Source: Sphingopyxis indica (GTDB lineage Bacteria > Pseudomonadota > Alphaproteobacteria > Sphingomonadales > Sphingomonadaceae). Taken from it: a stretch of 64,000 nucleotides of DNA. Each line of letters begins with the position of its first letter. Positions within the stretch are counted from its first letter, which is position 1. The stretch spans positions 142,345 through 206,344 of the forward strand of contig NZ_FZPA01000008.1 of NCBI RefSeq assembly GCF_900188185.1, given 5' to 3'. The translations under genes were made by a program, and so were the position numbers. Positions 1-8,523 of the stretch are shown here, one piece after another. The notes beneath the pieces were generated by a model that worked only from the letters and a program-made list of their open reading frames with translations, searched no databases and was not told where the DNA came from.

Positions 1-1166
1 CCGAGGCGCATCGCGGAACGCTGGGCAGCGGCCTGACCGTCACCGGCACGATCGGTTACAACCAACGTGACATCGCCATCGTCCAGCCGCGTGCGAGCGG
101 CTTTGTCCAGCGTACCTATAACCGCGCGCCCGACGACGTGATCGGCGCGGGCGCACCGCTCGTCGATCTCCTCATTCCCGATTGGGGCGGCGCGCAGGAA
201 GAATATCTCGCCGTGCGCCGCACGGGCGACCAGGCGCTCGCCAGCGCCGCGCGGCAGCGGCTGGTCTTGCTGGGCATGCCGCCGTCCACCATCGCAGCGG
301 TCGAACGGAGTGGAAGGCCCCGCACCGTCATCACCATTGCCTCACCCATTGCCGGCACGATCAAGTCCCTGGGTGTGCGTCCCGGCATGAGCGTGATGGC
401 CGGCCAGACGCTTGCCGAGATCAATGGGCTTGGCACGGTCTGGCTTGACGCCGCCGTGCCCGAAGCGATGGCGGCGCAGGCACGGCCCGGCAGACCCGTT
501 ACGGCGATCCTGACGGCCTTCCCCGGCGAGACATTCCCGGGGCAGGTGCGCGCGATCCTCCCGCAGGCGGAGACCGAAAGCCGGACTATCACCGCGCGCA
601 TCGAGCTTGCCAATCGTGGAGGACGGTTGCGGCCGGGCATGTTCGCGACCGTGAACTTCGCAGGCGCGCCGCGTTCGGCGCTGCTTGTTCCGTCCGAGGC
701 GGTCATCCGCACCGGGAAGCGTGCGCTGGTGATGCTGGCGCTGGACAAGGGCCGCTATCAGCCAGCCGAAGTAAAGACCGGCCTGGAGGCGGACGGCCAG
801 ACGGAAATCCTCGCCGGGCTTTCCGAGGGCGAGAAGGTCATTACTTCAGGGCAGTTCCTCATCGATTCCGAGGCCAGCCTGTCGGGAATGGACGTGCGGC
901 CGATCGGTGGTGCGGCGCCGCTCCAGGCAGCCAGGCCGAAGACCTATACGGCAAGTGGACTGATCGAGAAGATCGGGTCCGACAGCATTACACTGAACCA
1001 CGGACCCGTCGCCGCCCTGAACTGGCCGTCCATGACCATGCGCTTCCGGCTTGCCGATCCCGCGAAGGCACGCGGGTTCAAGGCGGGCGACCGGGTGGGC
1101 TTCACTTTCGACCAGCCGCCCGAAGGCCCAACGGTGCGCTCCATGACGCGGGAGACGGGTCAATGA
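1..1166 (+). CDS. cusB: CusB-type RND periplasmic adaptor with C-terminal CusF-like domain (5' end missing)
   Basis: The reading frame is open from the left edge (frame 3), so the N-terminus lies outside; 387 residues are visible. This is the membrane-fusion subunit of a Cu(I)/Ag(I) tripartite efflux pump, bridging the inner-membrane RND pump and an outer-membrane channel. The visible part has the adaptor barrel-sandwich and beta-barrel regions, including the '[11 protein letters not shown]' and '[11 protein letters not shown]' stretches typical of CusB/CzcB. After about residue 315 comes a CusF-like domain with the motif H-G-P-x(5)-W-P-x-M-T-M (about 998-1041), the His/Trp/Met/Met set that binds Cu(I)/Ag(I) in CusF. 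Its stop overlaps the cusA start in ATGA, so translation is probably coupled. A matching outer-membrane CusC would be expected upstream of the window. Confidence 0.9.
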   Translation, partial: EAHRGTLGSGLTVTGTIGYNQRDIAIVQPRASGFVQRTYNRAPDDVIGAGAPLVDLLIPDWGGAQEEYLAVRRTGDQALASAARQRLVLLGMPPSTIAAVERSGRPRTVITIASPIAGTIKSLGVRPGMSVMAGQTLAEINGLGTVWLDAAVPEAMAAQARPGRPVTAILTAFPGETFPGQVRAILPQAETESRTITARIELANRGGRLRPGMFATVNFAGAPRSALLVPSEAVIRTGKRALVMLALDKGRYQPAEVKTGLEADGQTEILAGLSEGEKVITSGQFLIDSEASLSGMDVRPIGGAAPLQAARPKTYTASGLIEKIGSDSITLNHGPVAALNWPSMTMRFRLADPAKARGFKAGDRVGFTFDQPPEGPTVRSMTRETGQ

Positions 1167-4100
1167 TCGCCCGGCTCATCCATTGGTCGGTCCAGAACCG
1201 CTTCTTCGTAGTTCTGGGCGCACTGGTGCTCGTCTTCGCCGGGCTCTGGGCGGTGCGAACCACACCCATCGACGCGCTGCCGGACCTGTCGGACACGCAG
1301 GTCATCATCCGGACGAACTATCCGGGACAGGCGCCGCGGATCGTCGAGGACCAGGTCACCTATCCGCTCGCCACCACCATGCTCTCGGTGCCAGGCGCGA
1401 GGACGGTTCGAGGCTACAGCTTCTTTGGTGACAGCTTCGTCTATGTCATCTTCGAGGATGGCACCGATCTCTACTGGGCGCGCTCGCGCGTGCTCGAATA
1501 TCTCAATCAGGTGCAGGGCGGGCTGCCGGAGACGGCCAAAAGCGCCATCGGACCCGATGCGACCGGCGTTGGCTGGATCTATGAATATGCGCTGGTCGAT
1601 CGGACGGGACGCAATGATCTGTCCCAGCTCCGCTCCCTGCAGGACTGGTTCCTTCGCTATGAACTGAAAACCATTCCCGGCATCGCCGAGGTCGCCAGCG
1701 TCGGCGGCATGGTGAAGCAGTATCAGGTGGTGCTCGATCCGGTGAAGCTGGCCGGCTACGGTATCACGCATAGCCAGGCGGTGGAGGCGATCCGGCGGGC
1801 GAACCAGGAGACGGGCGGCTCGGTCATCGAACTGGCCGAGGCCGAATATATGGTCCGCGCCTCGGGCTATCTGCAATCGCTCAACGACTTCCGCACCATC
1901 CCGCTGCGTACGGCTGCCGGCGGCGTGCCCGTGACGCTGGGCGATGTCGCCACCATCCAGCTCGGCCCTGAAATTCGGCGCGGTATCGCCGAGCTCGATG
2001 GCGAGGGAGAAGTGGCCGGCGGCATCGTCGTGCTGCGCCAGGGCGCGGACGCGCGCAGCGCGATTTCCGCCGTGGAGGCGAAACTTAACGACCTGAAAAA
2101 GAGTCTGCCACCAGGCGTCGAGATCGTCACCACCTATGACCGCTCGCAGCTCATCGACCATGCCATCGAGAATCTGACACACAAGCTCGCCGAGGAGTTC
2201 GTCGTAGTTGCGCTGGTCTGCGCATTGTTCCTCTGGCACGTCCGTTCGGCGCTGGTCGCGATCGTGACCTTGCCCTTGGGCGTGCTCGCCGCCTTCATCG
2301 TGATGCGCTTCCAGGGCGTTAACGCCAATATCATGTCGCTGGGCGGCATCGCCATCGCAATCGGCGCGATGGTCGATGCCGCGATCGTGATGATCGAGAA
2401 CGCGCACAAGAAGATCGAGCGCTGGGAGGCCGATCATCCGGACGAACATCTTGATGGAACGAAGCGCTGGATCGTCATTACCGAAGCCGCGATGGAGGTT
2501 GGCCCGGCGCTGTTCTTCTCACTCCTGATCATCACCCTGTCCTTCGTGCCGATATTCACGCTCCAAGCGCAGGAGGGGCGGCTGTTTTCGCCGCTCGCCT
2601 TCACCAAGACCTATGCGATGGCCGCCGCCGCGATACTGTCGGCGACGCTCGTGCCGGTGCTGATGGGCTGGTTGATCCGAGGGAAAATCCCGTCCGAACA
2701 GGCCAACCCGGTCAACCGCGTTCTGACACGCGCCTATCGCCCGGCGATCGACTGGGTTCTGAAACGGCCCAAGGCAACGCTCATCATCGCCGCGCTGGTG
2801 CTCGCGACCACGGCCTGGCCGCTGTCACGTCTCGGCGGAGAATTTCTGCCGGCGATGAACGAAGGCGATTTGCTCTACATGCCGTCGGCACTGCCGGGCC
2901 TGTCCGCCGCCAAGGCGTCCGCGCTGCTCCAGCAGACCGACCGGATGATCAAGAGCGTGCCCGAAGTGGAAAGCGTGTTCGGCAAGGCGGGGCGCGCCGA
3001 GAGCGCGACCGATCCCGCACCGCTCGAAATGTTCGAGACCACTATCCGCTTCAAACCGCGCGAGGAGTGGCGGCCGGGGATGACACCCGAAAAGCTGATC
3101 GACGAGTTGGACCGTGTGGTGAAGGTGCCCGGCCTTGCCAATATCTGGATTCCTCCGATCCGCAACCGCATCGATATGCTCGCGACCGGCATCAAGAGCC
3201 CGATCGGGGTCAAGGTCTCAGGCCCCGATCTTGCCGAGCTAGATCGGATCGCCCACGACGTAGAAACGGTAGCCAAAAAGACGCCCGGCGTCAGTTCCGC
3301 CCTTGCCGAGCGACTGACCGGGGGGCGCTATGTCGATGTAACCATCGACCGCGCCTCTGCGGCTCGTTTCTCCCTCAATATCGCCGATGTGCAGGAGATC
3401 GTCTCGGGCGCGATCGGCGGCGAAAATATCGGCCAGACGGTCGAAGGGCTGGCGCGCTATCCGATCAACGTCCGCTATCCCCGCGAAATCCGGGACAGCC
3501 TCGGGGAACTGCGGGCATTGCCCATCCTCACGCCTTCGGGTCAGCAGATCACGCTCGGCACCGTGGCTGAGCTCAAGATAAGCGATGGGCCACCCATGCT
3601 GAAGACCGAGAACGGCCGGCTCTCGACCTGGGTCTATGTCGATGTGCGCGGACGTGACCTCGCCTCGGTTGTCGATGATCTCAGGGCTGCGGTGGCGAAG
3701 GATGTCAAACTCACGCCCGGCGTCTCGATCGCCTGGTCGGGCCAGTTCGAATATCTGGAACGCGCAACCGAGCGGCTGAAAATCGTCATACCCGCCACGC
3801 TGGCGATCATCTTCGTGCTGCTGTTCATGACCTTCGGTCGGCTCGATGAGGCTGCGCTCATCATGGGCACGCTGCCGTTCGCGCTCACCGGCGGCTTCTG
3901 GCTCCTCTACCTGCTTGGATACCATCAGTCGGTTGCGACGGGAGTGGGGTTCATCGCATTGGCAGGCGTCGCCGCCGAATTCGGCGTCGTCATGCTGATC
4001 TATCTCAAGAGCGCTCTGGAGGATCACGGTGAAAATCCGACGGCGGAGCAGGTTGCAACAGCGGTGCGCGAGGGCGCGCTCCTGCGTGTACGTCCCAAGG

Positions 4101-4306
4101 CGATGACGGTCGCCGTGATCATCGCCGGCCTGCTGCCGATCTTCATCGGTTCGGGCGCGGGCTCGGAAGTGATGAGCCGGATCGCCGCGCCAATGGTGGG
4201 CGGCATGCTGACCGCCCCGCTGCTTTCCATGTTCGTCATCCCCGCCGCCTATCTGCTGATGCGGCAGCGAAATGCCAAACCCAACCCTCAACCCGATCAA
4301 CACTGA
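1163..4306 (+). CDS. cusA: CusA-type heavy-metal efflux RND transporter
   Basis: Full-length HME-RND inner-membrane pump (1047 aa), proton-driven export of Cu(I)/Ag(I). The TM4 signature '[15 protein letters not shown]' is present. All three methionines of the E. coli CusA periplasmic metal site have counterparts in conserved contexts: '[12 protein letters not shown]', '[14 protein letters not shown]' and '[13 protein letters not shown]' (equivalents of M573, M623, M672). That supports monovalent copper/silver specificity rather than the zinc/cobalt specificity of CzcA. The ATG lies in the ATGA overlap with the cusB stop. The next gene, a CusF-like lipoprotein, starts 11 bp after the stop, giving a cusBAF operon. 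Confidence 0.95.
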   Translation: MIARLIHWSVQNRFFVVLGALVLVFAGLWAVRTTPIDALPDLSDTQVIIRTNYPGQAPRIVEDQVTYPLATTMLSVPGARTVRGYSFFGDSFVYVIFEDGTDLYWARSRVLEYLNQVQGGLPETAKSAIGPDATGVGWIYEYALVDRTGRNDLSQLRSLQDWFLRYELKTIPGIAEVASVGGMVKQYQVVLDPVKLAGYGITHSQAVEAIRRANQETGGSVIELAEAEYMVRASGYLQSLNDFRTIPLRTAAGGVPVTLGDVATIQLGPEIRRGIAELDGEGEVAGGIVVLRQGADARSAISAVEAKLNDLKKSLPPGVEIVTTYDRSQLIDHAIENLTHKLAEEFVVVALVCALFLWHVRSALVAIVTLPLGVLAAFIVMRFQGVNANIMSLGGIAIAIGAMVDAAIVMIENAHKKIERWEADHPDEHLDGTKRWIVITEAAMEVGPALFFSLLIITLSFVPIFTLQAQEGRLFSPLAFTKTYAMAAAAILSATLVPVLMGWLIRGKIPSEQANPVNRVLTRAYRPAIDWVLKRPKATLIIAALVLATTAWPLSRLGGEFLPAMNEGDLLYMPSALPGLSAAKASALLQQTDRMIKSVPEVESVFGKAGRAESATDPAPLEMFETTIRFKPREEWRPGMTPEKLIDELDRVVKVPGLANIWIPPIRNRIDMLATGIKSPIGVKVSGPDLAELDRIAHDVETVAKKTPGVSSALAERLTGGRYVDVTIDRASAARFSLNIADVQEIVSGAIGGENIGQTVEGLARYPINVRYPREIRDSLGELRALPILTPSGQQITLGTVAELKISDGPPMLKTENGRLSTWVYVDVRGRDLASVVDDLRAAVAKDVKLTPGVSIAWSGQFEYLERATERLKIVIPATLAIIFVLLFMTFGRLDEAALIMGTLPFALTGGFWLLYLLGYHQSVATGVGFIALAGVAAEFGVVMLIYLKSALEDHGENPTAEQVATAVREGALLRVRPKAMTVAVIIAGLLPIFIGSGAGSEVMSRIAAPMVGGMLTAPLLSMFVIPAAYLLMRQRNAKPNPQPDQH

Positions 4307-4317
4307 AGGAGAAAACG

Positions 4318-4725
4318 ATGAAACCTCTCACACTCGCGGCAATGCTTGGCCTTGCGGCGCTGCTCGCCGCCTGCGGTCAGAAAGCCGAAACCGACGACGC
4401 GGCAGCCAATACAACTGCCGAAGCGACCGGCAAAATGGACGCCATGGCCAGTAATATGTCAGGCGACATGGGGAATATGGAGATGCCCATGGCAGGCTCC
4501 GCGAAGATGGCCAAAGGGGCCGGGACGGTGACGGCGGTCGACAAGTCCGCGGGGACGATCACGCTTGACCATGGCCCCATTGCGGAAGCCGACTGGCCCG
4601 CGATGACAATGGCATTCAAGGCGAAACCCGAACTGCTCGACAGCGTGAAGGTCGGCGACAAGGTTGCCTTCGACCTCGCGCTTAACGGCAACGCCGGTGA
4701 GGTGACGGCCATTCAGAAACAATAG
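4318..4725 (+). CDS. cusF: CusF-like copper-binding lipoprotein with Met-rich linker
   Basis: 135-residue periplasmic protein with a lipoprotein signal peptide: hydrophobic core followed by 'LLAAC' (lipid-accepting Cys19). A Met-rich linker (about residues 40-65, with 'MDAMASNMSGDMGNMEMPM') precedes a CusF domain with H-G-P-x(5)-W-P-x-M-T-M, the Cu(I)/Ag(I) site that hands metal to CusB/CusA. E. coli CusF is soluble; this copy is probably membrane-anchored, and the Met-rich linker could add weak metal sites. The start has an AGGAG ribosome site just upstream (4306-4311). It is the last gene of the cus operon. Confidence 0.88.
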   Translation: MKPLTLAAMLGLAALLAACGQKAETDDAAANTTAEATGKMDAMASNMSGDMGNMEMPMAGSAKMAKGAGTVTAVDKSAGTITLDHGPIAEADWPAMTMAFKAKPELLDSVKVGDKVAFDLALNGNAGEVTAIQKQ

Positions 4726-4780
4726 ACAGCCGACGGAGGCTTCGGCAAGTCTGGAACAGGTGACGTCCGCCAATCCATGA

Positions 4781-4815
4781 GCGACGGCGAGGGCACCTCG
4801 GCACCTCGCCGTCGC
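4781..4815. terminator. Strong hairpin between convergent genes
   Basis: A perfect 12-bp stem (GCGACGGCGAGG, 4781-4792, with its complement at 4804-4815) and an 11-nt loop lie between the ends of the convergent cusF-like gene and the minus-strand secreted-protein gene. No clear T-tract follows on either strand, so the terminator role is inferred from position and stem strength. Confidence 0.5.
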
Positions 4816-4824
4816 ATCACGCCA

Positions 4825-5157
4825 TCAGCAGACGTCGGTCCCGTCGACCCAAACGCGGACCGGTGCTTGCAACGGCGCGCGCGGACCATATTGCGGCCGC
4901 GAGCGCCACACATAGCGCCCGGTCTCGCCTTTATAGGTCGGATCGCAATTGGGGCCGCCGGTGCCCTTCAGTTCATCTCCAGGCTTTATACAGACCGGCG
5001 CGCGCAGCGGCGCACGCGGGCCATACTGGGGTTGCGATTGCCATTGGCAGCGGCTGGCTTCGGGCTTTGGTGCATCCGATTGCGCCGACGCCGGGGCCGA
5101 ACCGGCCATGAACAACGCGACCACTGCGGCTGAAGCGCAGGTTATCAAGATTTTCAT
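4825..5157 (-). CDS. Small secreted protein with an internal duplicated YGPRAPL repeat
   Basis: 110-residue protein starting at the ATG at 5157, preceded by a good ribosome site (AGGAGAGG). The longer upstream reading frame lacks a comparable site. The first ~25 residues form a cleavable signal peptide ending 'APASA'. The mature part contains two copies of a roughly 20-residue unit, 'QSQPQYGPRAPLRAPV' and 'RSRPQYGPRAPLQAPV', separated by a Cys-containing spacer. I do not recognise the family. Position between the cus genes and other small envelope proteins suggests a periplasmic role in metal stress, but this is inference. Confidence 0.65.
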   Translation of the reverse strand: MKILITCASAAVVALFMAGSAPASAQSDAPKPEASRCQWQSQPQYGPRAPLRAPVCIKPGDELKGTGGPNCDPTYKGETGRYVWRSRPQYGPRAPLQAPVRVWVDGTDVC

Positions 5158-5256
5158 TGATCCTCTCCTTGGACTGGATTTGCCATGGGCGAGCCAACCT
5201 GAGGGGCGCCAGCAGCGTTTTACGCTGCTGGCCAAAGGAGCTCGCCCGGCGAACAA

Positions 5257-5616
5257 TCAGACCGCGGAGGTTGGAGGATGGAGTTCAGGCGTGGCCGACT
5301 GACCCTCCATTGACGGCATTAAAGGCCATCCCAAGGAACCCATGTCAGCCAACGCTGCTGTAACAACGGCCTGTCCAGCATCAAGCGTCAGCAGCATGGC
5401 GCATCCCATGCCGGCGATACAGGCAAGCGTCATCCGATCGCAAGGAACCGAATTATCGCCTCTGCCCTGCATCATGCCGACGCAGTCCATCGGCATATTT
5501 GCCGGAGCCGCTGTCTCGATAGCCGTCGTGGCGGGGCTTGCAGCAATCGCCATCGTCTGGCCGAAGAGCCCAAGCAAGGCGGCTATGACCAGCACGAATT
5601 GAAGTGCTCGTCTCAT
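5257..5616 (-). CDS. Small envelope protein, Cys/Met-rich, unknown function
   Basis: 119-residue protein with an N-terminal hydrophobic segment (residues ~5-27) that is a signal peptide or anchor, and a second hydrophobic stretch around the 'AGMGCAMLLTLDAG' region. Between them lies a Cys/Met-rich part ('MPMDCVGMMQGRGDNSVPC', then 'CIAGMGCAM'), suggesting metal or redox chemistry. It is read in the same direction as the secreted repeat protein, 99 bp upstream of that gene's start. No family assigned. Confidence 0.6.
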   Translation of the reverse strand: MRRALQFVLVIAALLGLFGQTMAIAASPATTAIETAAPANMPMDCVGMMQGRGDNSVPCDRMTLACIAGMGCAMLLTLDAGQAVVTAALADMGSLGWPLMPSMEGQSATPELHPPTSAV

Positions 5617-5940
5617 GTGAACATTGTCTGCCTCTCGCCGACTTGCGTCAAGCTCGGATCATCCACCTTCTTCGGCGGATGAAAGGATTCGCACCGCATT
5701 ACGAGGTGTTTGGGGGTCAGCTCACTCTCCTCGTGGGCAAGGCTCGATCCTGTTCGTGCAACGATCAGGCAGATCAAGAATTATGCACATATAAGCGAGG
5801 CTCCGCGTTTCCTGTTGTCGTCACGCTTCAAGCGCAGGCAGCGCATAGGAATCGAATCTCCCGCGAATGGCACCCGCCTGGTTATCGCCGCTGGGTGTCT
5901 CACGGCGCATAACAGGACTCAGGCACAAAGGAGAGAAACG
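5617..5940. other. Intergenic region between divergent small genes
   Basis: No convincing gene seen. Open frames across this stretch lack ribosome sites and recognisable protein sequence. It must hold promoters for the divergent flanking genes, but I cannot place -35/-10 elements with confidence. Confidence 0.4.
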
Positions 5941-6084
5941 ATGCCTGCCAACTGCATGGAGATGATGAGCGGTGGTGGCGGACTGATGATGATCGGGATG
6001 GGGCTCATATGGCTTCTGGTCATTGTCGTGCTTGTGCTCGCGGCTGCGGCTCTTGTGAAATATCTGCGATCGGGACCGCGCTAG
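5941..6084 (+). CDS. 47-residue single-pass membrane protein
   Basis: Starts at an ATG preceded by AAAGGAGAG with good spacing; the longer upstream frame has no such site. The protein has a short Met/Gly-rich N-terminus ('MPANCMEMMSGGGGLMM'), one long transmembrane helix (about residues 18-40) and a basic tail 'KYLRSGPR'. Similar mini membrane proteins are common beside copper genes, some as the front half of SHOCT proteins; no SHOCT domain is present here. Function unknown. Confidence 0.6.
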   Translation: MPANCMEMMSGGGGLMMIGMGLIWLLVIVVLVLAAAALVKYLRSGPR

Positions 6085-6086
6085 GC

Positions 6087-6647
6087 TCAAGTCGTCGGCC
6101 CGGAAAGCGATCGGAGAAGAATGACGCCAATCGCCCAGCCATAGGCGCCGATGGTCGGGATGACCGTCGTCACGATGCCGAACGCCCTTGCACCCGCTCC
6201 CTGCCGATATCCTCGCAAAAAGGTGATCCGTCCAATCGCGAACAGGAAGACGGCACCGGGGATCAACGCTAACGGTGGGCCGCTGATCAAGGTTGCAAGC
6301 GCCAGATGAGCGCCGACGGCGGCCACCGCCTGCTCGAGCGTGTTCTGAAGGAAGGCCACCTGGACGGCGATCGCTGGGCTGGGCGGCGCAAAGGCCGATC
6401 CCGGATTATCGATGGCAGAATGAAAGCGTCCCCTGGACACCATTCTGACTCCGATGACGATCCAGACGAGAACGAAGAGGTCTGCCTGAAGCGCGAACGC
6501 GATGCGTTCGGCAAGACCGGTCGGAAAAGCGAACAGGCGCGGTAACAGGAGGTAGCTTCCGGCAAGCACAAGCGCGCAAAAGACAATTGCCGCCGCGGCC
6601 CGCTGGATGATCTTGCGCTGCTCGGCAGCCAGTTCCATCCTGTCCAT
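6087..6647 (-). CDS. MAPEG-family membrane protein
   Basis: 186-residue protein with four predicted transmembrane helices. The stretch 'FLQNTLEQAVAAVGAHLALA' followed by 'GRITFLRGYRQGAGARAFG' matches the MAPEG signature (membrane-associated proteins in eicosanoid and glutathione metabolism), including the conserved N-x-x-E-Q and the later Arg-Gly-Tyr region. Such bacterial members are usually uncharacterised, possibly glutathione-linked. It lies just downstream of the merR gene on the same strand (6-bp gap), so the two are probably co-transcribed. Confidence 0.8.
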   Translation of the reverse strand: MDRMELAAEQRKIIQRAAAAIVFCALVLAGSYLLLPRLFAFPTGLAERIAFALQADLFVLVWIVIGVRMVSRGRFHSAIDNPGSAFAPPSPAIAVQVAFLQNTLEQAVAAVGAHLALATLISGPPLALIPGAVFLFAIGRITFLRGYRQGAGARAFGIVTTVIPTIGAYGWAIGVILLRSLSGPTT

Positions 6648-6653
6648 CCTATT

Positions 6654-7073
6654 TCAGACCTCAACAGGCAGTTCTGCGCCGGCAATCGCCTCTATCACTC
6701 GGCAGTCTGCGGCGCGGCCTCCTTCGCAGGAAATAGCGACATCGGCGAGTGCATCTCGAAGCGTCTCAAGCCGAGCGATCCGCATTTCGATGTCCCGGAG
6801 GTGGCGGCGTGCAATTGCTGCCGCTTCGGCACAGTCGCGTTCCGGCTCGTCGGCGAGCGCAAGGAGCGAGCGGATCTCCTCGACCGAGAAGCCAAGCCCC
6901 CGGCTATGTCGGATGAAAGCAAGGCGGCGCACATCCGCAGCGCCGTAGGTGCGCCGTCCCGAGGCGGTGCGCAGGGCGCGGGGGAGGAGACCAATATCCT
7001 CGTAGAAGCGGATCGTGTTGACTTTGGTTCCGGTCTGCCGCGCCAGATCACCGATCGCCAGCCGCTTGGTCAT
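6654..7073 (-). CDS. MerR-family metal-responsive regulator (ZntR/CadR/PbrR type)
   Basis: 139 residues. The N-terminal winged helix ('LAIGDLARQTGTKVNTIRFYEDIGLL') and the 'RRTYGAADVRRLAFIRHSRGLGFSVEEI' block are classic MerR. The metal-site cysteines fall at Cys81, Cys116 and Cys124, the spacing of ZntR, CadR and PbrR, so a divalent soft metal (Zn, Cd or Pb) is the likely inducer. It is transcribed away from two MerR-type promoters (7079-7109 and 7825-7855) that it presumably controls by untwisting the 19-bp spacer. Confidence 0.9.
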   Translation of the reverse strand: MTKRLAIGDLARQTGTKVNTIRFYEDIGLLPRALRTASGRRTYGAADVRRLAFIRHSRGLGFSVEEIRSLLALADEPERDCAEAAAIARRHLRDIEMRIARLETLRDALADVAISCEGGRAADCRVIEAIAGAELPVEV

Positions 7074-7078
7074 GCCTC

Positions 7079-7109
7079 TTGATCCTCCAGTTACTGGAGG
7101 TTGTATAGC
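7079..7109 (+). promoter_or_regulatory. MerR-type promoter/operator with 19-bp spacer
   Basis: -35 TTGATC (7079-7084), spacer of exactly 19 bp, then -10 TATAGC (7104-7109). The spacer region carries the dyad CCTCCAG-TTA-CTGGAGG (7084-7100). The long spacer with a central dyad is diagnostic of MerR activation. Expected transcription start, 7-8 nt after the -10, coincides with the methyltransferase ATG at 7116. Confidence 0.85.
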
Positions 7110-7115
7110 CTATCC

Positions 7116-7802
7116 ATGTCCAGACCCGAAAGAACAGTCTCAGCCGATGAGCGCTTCACGCCCGCCCTTGGGCGAGCCGGACTGACCGGCGCCTATGATT
7201 TGGCGATCAGGCTGCTGACGCGCGAGCGGCTGTGGCGAACCGCGCTCCTTGAGCAGTTGGCGCCGCGCAACGGCGAAACCATCCTCGATGTCGGTTGCGG
7301 CACGGGCAGCTTTGCGCTCCTGATGAAAGATCGGGCGCCAGGTGCTCGGATCATAGGGCTCGATCCTGATCCGGACGTTCTTCATCGCGCCGAAGCCAAA
7401 GCGAGAAAGGCAGACGTGGAGATCGAGTGGCGACAAGGTTTTGCAAGTGATGCCGCCACCTTGGGCGTGCGCTTCGACAAGACGGTCTCCAGCCTTGTCT
7501 TTCACCAGGTGCCGATCGCAGGAAAGCGAAGCGGTGTTGCAGCGATGGCCGCAGCCCTGAAACCCGGCGGAGAGCTACATATCGCCGATTACGCGGCGCA
7601 AACATCGCCATTGATGCGATCGCTGTTCCGGCTGACCGTGCAGCGCCTCGATGGCATGACCGACACCCAGCCCAATGCGGATGGCGCGATCGAGGCCATT
7701 CTGGCCGATCTGGTGGGCGCGCCGGTGGCCCCCCGGCGGGTGATCCCGACACTCACCGGCGCGATCAGCCTGTTCCACTTCAAGGTTCCCGAAAGCATAT
7801 AA
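7116..7802 (+). CDS. Class I SAM-dependent methyltransferase
   Basis: 228 residues from the ATG at 7116; a TTG at 7101 is also in frame but lies inside the promoter. Rossmann-fold motif I is 'ILDVGCGTGSFALLM', followed by the acidic end of strand 2 ('IIGLDPDPDVL') and motif III-like 'LKPGGELHIADY'. The substrate is unknown; a membrane lipid, small molecule or metal(loid) are possible. Location directly behind a MerR operator and ahead of metal transporters ties it to metal stress. No upstream ribosome site is available if transcription starts where the promoter predicts, so the mRNA is probably leaderless. Confidence 0.8.
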   Translation: MSRPERTVSADERFTPALGRAGLTGAYDLAIRLLTRERLWRTALLEQLAPRNGETILDVGCGTGSFALLMKDRAPGARIIGLDPDPDVLHRAEAKARKADVEIEWRQGFASDAATLGVRFDKTVSSLVFHQVPIAGKRSGVAAMAAALKPGGELHIADYAAQTSPLMRSLFRLTVQRLDGMTDTQPNADGAIEAILADLVGAPVAPRRVIPTLTGAISLFHFKVPESI

Positions 7803-7824
7803 CGCGAACCATTTGCAGAAATGC

Positions 7825-7855
7825 TTGCTTCTACAGTTACTGGAGGTTGTAGAAG
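7825..7855 (+). promoter_or_regulatory. Second MerR-type promoter/operator
   Basis: -35 TTGCTT (7825-7830), 19-bp spacer, -10 TAGAAG (7850-7855). The core ACAGTTACTGGAGGTTGTA nearly repeats the upstream site, with one half of the dyad imperfect (CTACAG). Predicted transcription start coincides with the CDF gene ATG at 7862. Confidence 0.82.
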
Positions 7856-7861
7856 CAGCAC

Positions 7862-8506
7862 ATGGCAGATTCGGATGAAGCAGGCGGCTGCGGCTGCACT
7901 GGAGATAGCGCGCGGGCGGAAAAGGACCCAGCCTACAGGCGTGCGCTTTGGATTGTCGTGCTGCTCAATCTCGGCTTCGGCGCATGCGAGATCGTCGGCG
8001 GGTTTATCGCCGACAGCCAGGCGCTCAAGGCCGACTCGCTCGATTTCATCGGTGACGGAACGATCACGCTGGCAGGGCTCATCGCCCTTGGCTGGACCAC
8101 TGTGGCGCGTGCGCGGATCGCCCTTGTCCAGGGCGTATTCCTGCTGACGCTGGGGCTGGGCGTGATCGGTGTTGCGTTCTGGCGCGCACTGACCGCCGTC
8201 GCGCCCGAGGCCGATCTGATGGGAGGTCTGGGCCTCGCAGCGCTCATCGTGAATGTGACCTCGGCATTGGTCCTCTCTCGGTTTCGCGAAGGCGATGCCA
8301 ACGTACGCGCGGTCTGGCTGTTCAGCCGCAACGATGCGCTGGCCAATGTTGCGGTGATCGTGGCTGCGGGACTCGTCGCGTGGACGGACAGCGCCTGGCC
8401 CGACCTCGCGGTCGCCTCGGTGATCGCGGTCCTCTTCCTCCACTCCGCCTATGAAATCCTCCGCGGCGCGCGTGGCGAGCTGCGCGAACTGGCGCAGACG
8501 GCTTGA
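7862..8506 (+). CDS. CDF-family cation efflux transporter
   Basis: 214 residues, about six transmembrane helices. Recognisable cation diffusion facilitator elements are 'KADSLDFIGDGTI' in TM2 and 'FSRNDALANVAVIVAAGLV' in TM5, both carrying the intramembrane metal-site acids. The canonical His of the HxxxD pair is replaced, so this is a divergent branch. There is no long C-terminal cytoplasmic domain. The N-terminus has a Cys motif 'GGCGCTG' that could bind metal. Likely exports Zn/Cd/Pb-type ions by proton antiport. It sits under its own MerR-type promoter with the ATG at the predicted transcription start. Confidence 0.82.
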   Translation: MADSDEAGGCGCTGDSARAEKDPAYRRALWIVVLLNLGFGACEIVGGFIADSQALKADSLDFIGDGTITLAGLIALGWTTVARARIALVQGVFLLTLGLGVIGVAFWRALTAVAPEADLMGGLGLAALIVNVTSALVLSRFREGDANVRAVWLFSRNDALANVAVIVAAGLVAWTDSAWPDLAVASVIAVLFLHSAYEILRGARGELRELAQTA

Positions 8507-8523
8507 TCTTTGGAGTTTATTGC

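Noticed and set aside
1160..2449. Long minus-strand open frame opposite cusA
   Set aside because: Shadow frame from high GC codon use; His/Asp/Arg-rich, no domain, and it lies wholly within a well-supported gene.
3239..4303. Minus-strand open frame of 354 codons opposite cusA
   Set aside because: Same composition bias; no ribosome site or recognisable protein.
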